Shown one piece after another: positions 62,101-64,000 of a stretch of DNA of 64,000 bases (position 1 is its first letter; every line of letters begins with the position of its first letter). Location of the stretch: contig CM029116.1 of assembly GCA_016859345.1 (NCBI GenBank), positions 6,364,643 through 6,428,642 of the forward strand, written 5' to 3'. The notes under the pieces were generated by a model. That model saw nothing but the letters and a program-made list of their open reading frames with translations. It had not been told where the DNA came from and did not search any database. Position numbers and translations under genes: made by a program. This DNA is from Istiophorus platypterus. Lineage: Eukaryota; Chordata; Actinopteri; Istiophoriformes; Istiophoridae.

Positions 62101-64000
62101 GACGCAGGAGACGGTGGGGAGACAAGCTACAGAATTACAGGTTAGAATTTGTTTCGATTTACTGTTCAGTTTCTTGACAGTCAGCTCAAGTTCTACTATT
62201 TGACATTCCAATAACTCAGGGCAATAATATTGCAAACTCAGTAAAGCCATTTGCAATTGCTTTCCTTGCAGCTGGAGATATGTCTGGAGACTTCAACTTG
62301 GACAGGCAGTCAGGAGTGCTGTCCACTTCAAGGCCTCTGGATCGGGAGAAAAAGGCTGGGTACACACTGACAGTCATAGCTCAGGACCAGGGAAACCCTC
62401 CCCTCAGCAGCACCGCCACCGTGGAGGTCACTGTTCTGGACATAAACGACCACAGCCCCCAGTTTCAGAGCAGCAGCTACACTGCAGACATTTCGGAGGA
62501 TGTGCCCATTGGCTCACTGGTCCTGGAAGTGAAGGCCATTGATCTGGACCAGGGCCCCAACAGTCAGGTGCTTTACTTTCTGAGCCGTGGTTCCCAGAGC
62601 ATGTTCGTCATAGATCAGAACACGGGCCGCATTATCACCGCAGCTCCCCTAGACCGGGAGAGAACCGCCTCATACACCTTTGTGGTCTGTGCCACCGACT
62701 CTTCCCCAGCGAACCCACGCAACTCAACCGCTCAGGTGACGGTCTACATTCAGGACGTGAACGACAACGCTCCCTTCTTCATTCAGGACCCTCTCATCGT
62801 GAACATCTCCGCCAGCAGTGTGTCCAGCCGCCGAGTGCTGGCCACCATGAGGGCGGAGGACAAGGACTTTGGGGCTAATGGCTCGGTTTTTTATCGCTTT
62901 GCCAACCCTGTGAGGGGCTTCACCATTAACTCGCTGACAGGAGACATCCAGGCCACGGAGAAGCTGCAGACCCTTACACAAAGCCAGAGGACTCTGATAG
63001 TTCAGGCAATGGACCAGGGCAACCCGGCCCAGTCTTCCCTCGGGGTGGTTATTATTTATATCAGGGAACAGAGCTACAAAGGGATTCGCTTCTCTCGCAC
63101 AGCTAGAGACGTCAGTCTGCAAGAGAACGCCGCTAAAGGTTTGCACGATATCATAAAATTTCAACCTTTTTACTCTGACACTGTAAATGTATGACGGAAA
63201 TAAATAAAAAAATACTCTGTTGAAATATTTCACTTCTGTGTTTTCCACCTTATAGGTACAGTAGTAACCCAGACCCAGGCCCAGTACCCCGATGGCTCTC
63301 AAACTGGTATCAGCTACAGTATTTTCAGTGGAAACAGACTGGAGTCTTTTGGAATCAACTCTATTACTGGTAAGTACAGATATAGCAGCATGCACGACAA
63401 AATGATGTTTACAATACCTATGGTGACTCACTGTTATTTTTGTGAATTAGGTGAAATATGGGTCCAGAAGTCTGAAGGACTAGACTTCGAGGAGACGCCG
63501 AAACTCCGCCTTGTGGTGAAAGCTGAGACGGCGTCCTCCAGCTCCTACATGGCTGTCAACTTGATCCTCCAGGATGTCAATGACAACTTGCCACGCTTCC
63601 AACTCCAGAACTACGTGGCCTACATTAGAGAGGCACAGGGCTACGATTTCCCTATTATCCAGGTGCAGCAGCCTGTCCCCCATACGTTTATTATAGTTGG
63701 CTTAGTTGTTTAAGTGTGAAGCTGTAGAATAGAAAAAGCACTCAAGCTTCAGAAATTTGGGTAGCTTCAACAATGTAATGAAAGGACTGTTCATTTGCCT
63801 GTGTTCTCAGCGTCCCAGCTGAATATATAGAATCATTTTTTTGTCATAAAGCCAGGTCCCATATATAACCCAATTTGGTGTGAACTCTTGACTTCCAAGT
63901 CCAAAATTGCTCACCAGTTCATGTTACACTGCAACAGCTGCCACACATATTTCTATATTTTCATTACCGAAATTGGTTGTTTTTTTCCCTCAGGTTGCGG
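49913..64000 (+). CDS. dchs1: Dachsous cadherin-related 1 (middle part, 15 exons, partial at both ends)
   Basis: This is a giant atypical cadherin at the cell surface. DCHS1 proteins bind FAT4 on neighbouring cells through their extracellular repeats and act in planar cell polarity, oriented growth and Hippo signalling. Coding exons: 49913-50101, 50821-51052, 51199-51435, 51838-52866, 53781-53968, 54065-54161, 54681-54838, 56988-57834, 60452-60691, 61642-61767, 61931-62140, 62272-63138, 63256-63369, 63451-63662, 63994-64000+. All introns are GT-AG and phases match at every junction. The joined product (about 1,584 residues) is a run of about 105-residue cadherin repeats with DxD, LDRE and DxNDN-type calcium motifs. 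It aligns by eye with remembered DCHS1 repeats EC6 to EC21, including shared oddities such as the EC7/EC8 linker ending APPVF and the DRDQGP stretch in EC6. FAT4 is unlikely because its cadherin exons are far larger. The a/b paralogue is unresolved. No signal peptide, membrane segment or tail lies in the window. Confidence 0.9.
50102..50820 (+). other. dchs1: dchs1 intron (719 bp)
   Basis: gtgagc...ttcgcag. No internal gene or repeat of note; a T-rich stretch lies at about 50742-50759. Confidence 0.85.
50821..51052 (+). CDS. dchs1: dchs1 exon: end of EC6, first part of EC7
   Basis: 232 bp, entering in phase 0 and leaving in phase 1 (ACA G|gttggc). It closes EC6 with the calcium linker DINDNRPAF, then opens EC7 with a YAVSLSTQS strand and DPDSGENG. 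The Ser of that last motif sits where Golgi Four-jointed kinases are known to phosphorylate some Dachsous/Fat repeats, so it is a candidate site. The donor gttggc is weaker than the others. Confidence 0.9.
51166..51185 (+). repeat. dchs1: T20 run inside the polypyrimidine tract of an acceptor
   Basis: Twenty T followed by atttcttcttt and the acceptor AG at 51197-51198, in the 146-bp intron before the EC7/EC8 exon. It is part of the 3' splice signal. Such a run is prone to length changes. Confidence 0.9.
51199..51435 (+). CDS. dchs1: dchs1 exon: end of EC7, start of EC8
   Basis: 237 bp, phase 1 to phase 1. EC7 lacks the LDRE motif (it reads SRSVYGKAN) and ends NISVVAGLVAPPVF with no DxNDN, so the EC7/EC8 linker is predicted to bind little or no calcium. 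The same departure is remembered in mammalian DCHS1. The NIS triplet is a possible N-glycosylation site. The acceptor follows a run of 20 T (51166-51185) and a further pyrimidine stretch. Confidence 0.9.
51436..51837 (+). other. dchs1: dchs1 intron (402 bp)
   Basis: gtgggg...ctctctag. It includes a short (gctc)n-like stretch at about 51490-51503 and nothing else of note. Confidence 0.85.
51838..52866 (+). CDS. dchs1: dchs1 large exon: EC8 to EC11
   Basis: The largest exon here at 1,029 bp (343 codons' worth), phase 1 to phase 1. It encodes the rest of EC8 (ending ADINDNPPVF), all of EC9 (DRDSGVNG; ends VQAENDQGPVF, a degenerate linker), all of EC10 (no DxD motif, reading ALNRENPGSG; ends TDENDNSPRL) and the first part of EC11 (ATDRDSGPNG). 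The Ser residues in the two DRDSG motifs fit the Four-jointed target context. No stop or frameshift is present. The start at 51838 follows ctctctag and restores the Gly split across the intron. Confidence 0.92.
52867..53780 (+). other. dchs1: dchs1 intron (914 bp)
   Basis: gttaat...ctccccag. AT-rich; a GA-rich stretch at about 53600-53626. No gene or mobile element recognised. Confidence 0.85.
53781..53968 (+). CDS. dchs1: dchs1 exon: end of EC11, start of EC12
   Basis: 188 bp, phase 1 to phase 0. It encodes the LDREQQSSYQL strand of EC11, nearly identical to remembered human DCHS1, then the linker LDENDNDPTF and the first strand of EC12. The acceptor is ctctccccag and the donor is ATACAG|gtgatg. 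Confidence 0.9.
54065..54161 (+). CDS. dchs1: dchs1 exon: middle of EC12
   Basis: A short 97-bp exon, phase 0 to phase 1. It encodes the VTEGHSSG strand and the calcium motif AKDPDEGENGT, matching the DCHS1 EC12 core. NGT is a possible N-glycosylation site. It is too short to stand out as an open frame and is recognised from splice sites, phase and homology. It lies only 96 bp after the previous exon. Confidence 0.88.
54162..54680 (+). other. dchs1: dchs1 intron (519 bp)
   Basis: gtacag...tctcccag. AT-rich, no recognised element. Confidence 0.85.
54681..54838 (+). CDS. dchs1: dchs1 exon: end of EC12
   Basis: 158 bp, phase 1 to phase 0. It encodes the FSLNPNTGEL strand and the closing strands of EC12. 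The usual LDRE is replaced by LSHSERAEY and no DxNDN follows. The next exon begins VLSINRPT instead, so the EC12/EC13 junction lacks a standard calcium linker. The acceptor is tctctcccag and the donor is CAG|gtcaga. Confidence 0.88.
54839..56987 (+). other. dchs1: dchs1 intron (2,149 bp) hosting a Tc1-like element
   Basis: gtcaga...cactgcag. The 632-bp deleted Tc1-like element at 55970-56601 accounts for nearly a third of it; the rest is unremarkable with an A run near 55366-55386. Confidence 0.85.
55970..56601 (+). mobile_element. Internally deleted Tc1/mariner-like element with intact inverted repeats
   Basis: Perfect 20-bp terminal inverted repeats lie at 55970-55989 and 56582-56601 (aagtatttggacagtgacac and its complement). 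The 632-bp element keeps the left leader (to about 56105), then jumps to the C-terminal transposase region, including a Pro-Asp-Leu-Asn-Pro-like stretch and the Glu codon that would complete the DDE triad, and the right flank. Most of the transposase is deleted, so it is non-autonomous. It is the same family as the relic at 27366. It sits in the intron between the EC12 and EC13 exons. Confidence 0.9.
56988..57834 (+). CDS. dchs1: dchs1 large exon: EC13, EC14 and first part of EC15
   Basis: 847 bp, phase 0 to phase 1. EC13 is divergent at its start (no clear DxD; LDYERDARY is present) and ends VEDSNDHSPQF. EC14 carries ATDKDGSGPNS and ends VTDENDNPPVF. EC15 begins with MEDQPVG and ARDADQGENG and runs to the NPNTG strand. 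The donor is ACCG|gtaagt, the best consensus donor in the cluster. The EC13 IGS and YTVVGGTDRDGTF stretches match remembered DCHS1 EC13 closely, which helps fix repeat numbering. Confidence 0.92.
58531..58594. repeat. Compound C-rich/(CA)n/(CCACCG)n/(CCA)n microsatellite
   Basis: Several repeat types abut: CCCCCAC-rich, (AC)n, CCACCG units, then (CCA)n. It lies inside the 2.6-kb intron after the EC13-EC15 exon. His-rich frames here are repeat artefacts. A second CA-rich stretch lies at 58750-58801. Confidence 0.9.
58750..58801. repeat. Interrupted (CA)n microsatellite
   Basis: Imperfect acacac tracts broken by catgc and aaat spacers, about 150 bp after the compound repeat in the same intron. 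Confidence 0.9.
60387..60403. repeat. (AC)n microsatellite near a splice acceptor
   Basis: Short AC repeat about 50 bp upstream of the acceptor of the exon at 60452. Confidence 0.9.
60452..60691 (+). CDS. dchs1: dchs1 exon: end of EC15, start of EC16
   Basis: 240 bp, phase 1 to phase 1. It encodes SIFKPLDREEQ, a possible N-glycan site (NLT), the slightly altered linker IDVNDEMPWF (Asn replaced by Glu, as in remembered DCHS1 VNDEAP), then HENLPPGTS and SDLDQG of EC16. The acceptor tctctctacag lies shortly after an (AC)n microsatellite at 60387-60403. Confidence 0.9.
60692..61641 (+). other. dchs1: dchs1 intron (950 bp)
   Basis: gtgagg...ggctgcag. AT-rich with a T run at about 61521-61536; no recognised element. 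Confidence 0.85.
61642..61767 (+). CDS. dchs1: dchs1 exon: middle of EC16
   Basis: 126 bp, phase 1 to phase 1. It encodes TNGQVTYGGIS, then the NPTTGVI strand and KSLDRELQEYY. The match to DCHS1 EC16 (NGQVTYGGVS) is one of the clearest in the gene. The donor ACAG|gtactg was chosen because joining to 61931 restores TVCAKDGG. Confidence 0.88.
61931..62140 (+). CDS. dchs1: dchs1 exon: end of EC16, first half of EC17
   Basis: 210 bp, phase 1 to phase 1. It encodes CAKDGG, the linker LDENDNVPVF, and the first half of EC17 including EVPENLD and ATDPDAGDGG. The acceptor is gtctcggtag and the donor is ACAG|gttaga. Reading starts inside the codon split by the previous intron. Confidence 0.88.
62272..63138 (+). 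CDS. dchs1: dchs1 large exon: end of EC17 to start of EC20
   Basis: 867 bp, phase 1 to phase 1. It encodes the end of EC17 (LDREKKAGY; linker LDINDHSPQF), EC18 (DLDQGPNS; LDRERTASY; linker QDVNDNAPFF) and EC19 (AEDKDFGANGS). EC19 lacks LDRE and ends IREQSYKGIRF, again without DxNDN. EC20 opens with LQENAAKG. Possible N-glycan sites are NST, NIS and NGS. The large ORF on the opposite strand here is only a shadow of this exon. Confidence 0.92.
63256..63369 (+). CDS. dchs1: dchs1 exon: middle of EC20
   Basis: 114 bp, phase 1 to phase 1. It encodes TVVTQTQAQYPDG and GISYSIFSGN, matching remembered DCHS1 EC20 (ITYSILSGN). EC20 lacks the usual DxD motif. The acceptor is ccttatag and the donor ACTG|gtaagt is strong. 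Confidence 0.88.
63451..63662 (+). CDS. dchs1: dchs1 exon: end of EC20, start of EC21
   Basis: 212 bp, phase 1 to phase 0. It encodes GEIWVQKSEGLDFEETP, where EGLDFE is shared with remembered human DCHS1, then the linker QDVNDNLPRF and the first strand of EC21 (NYVAYIREAQG). The donor is ATCCAG|gtgcag; the frame then meets a stop in the intron, as expected. Confidence 0.9.
63663..63993 (+). other. dchs1: dchs1 intron (331 bp)
   Basis: gtgcag...ccctcag. Nothing of note inside. Confidence 0.8.
63994..64000 (+). CDS. dchs1: dchs1 exon start: EC21 continues beyond the window
   Basis: Only 7 bp are inside the window. The acceptor is a T-rich tract ending ccctcag at 63993, followed by codons for Val-Ala. 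This fits the DCHS1 EC21 order Leu/Ile-Gln-Val-x-Ala-Asp. The phase (0) agrees with the upstream donor. Confidence 0.75.

Noticed and set aside
62724..63431. 235-codon minus-strand frame
   Set aside because: Lies antisense to a well supported cadherin exon and continues through its intron; a shadow of the high-GC coding sequence.
49913..64000. Assignment as FAT4 or DCHS2
   Set aside because: FAT4 cadherin exons are several kilobases long, unlike these. Repeat-specific stretches (EC6 DRDQGP, EC11 LDREQQSSYQL, EC16 NGQVTYGG, EC20 EGLDFE) fit DCHS1 best. DCHS2 is less likely but was excluded only from memory.

Overview
The window comes from a vertebrate nuclear genome, most likely a ray-finned (teleost) fish. 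The evidence is short GT-AG introns between cadherin exons, many CA, CT and homopolymer microsatellites, and two relics of a Tc1/mariner family common in fish genomes. There are no operons, prokaryotic genes, CRISPR arrays or rRNA genes.

One protein-coding gene is supported, on the + strand. It occupies the last 14 kb (49913-64000) and is the middle of a giant Dachsous-type cadherin. Fifteen exons (the last only 7 bp inside the window) join without a frameshift or stop into 4,753 bp, about 1,584 codons. From remembered DCHS1 sequence, the match is repeat by repeat to cadherin repeats EC6 (second half) through the start of EC21 of the 27 in DCHS1. The signal peptide, EC1-EC5 and first half of EC6 must lie upstream of the window, and EC21-EC27, the membrane segment and cytoplasmic tail downstream. 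Teleosts keep two copies (dchs1a, dchs1b); which one this is cannot be settled here. DCHS1 is the cell-surface partner of FAT4 in planar cell polarity and Hippo-pathway control.

Positions 1-49912 are best read as one very large phase-0 intron of this gene. It contains no recognisable coding exon. It holds: a GC-rich, first-exon-like segment with an upstream TATA motif (about 1281-2016); a near-perfect 1,058-bp-period tandem duplication (2615-4726); a truncated Tc1-like relic (27366-28120); a second near-perfect tandem duplication of period 697 bp (32323-33700); and scattered microsatellites and GC-rich blocks that could be regulatory. Both tandem duplications have poly(T) at the copy junction, so they may share a slippage mechanism or an assembly artefact.

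The 3' introns are mostly short (81-950 bp). Two are larger: 54839-56987 holds an internally deleted Tc1-like element with intact 20-bp inverted repeats, and 57835-60451 holds a CCA/CA microsatellite cluster. I found no strong evidence for a wholly new biological system. The points most worth checking are the paired poly(T)-bounded duplications, the candidate intronic promoter/exon, and the regular loss of calcium-binding linkers at four repeat junctions of the cadherin.
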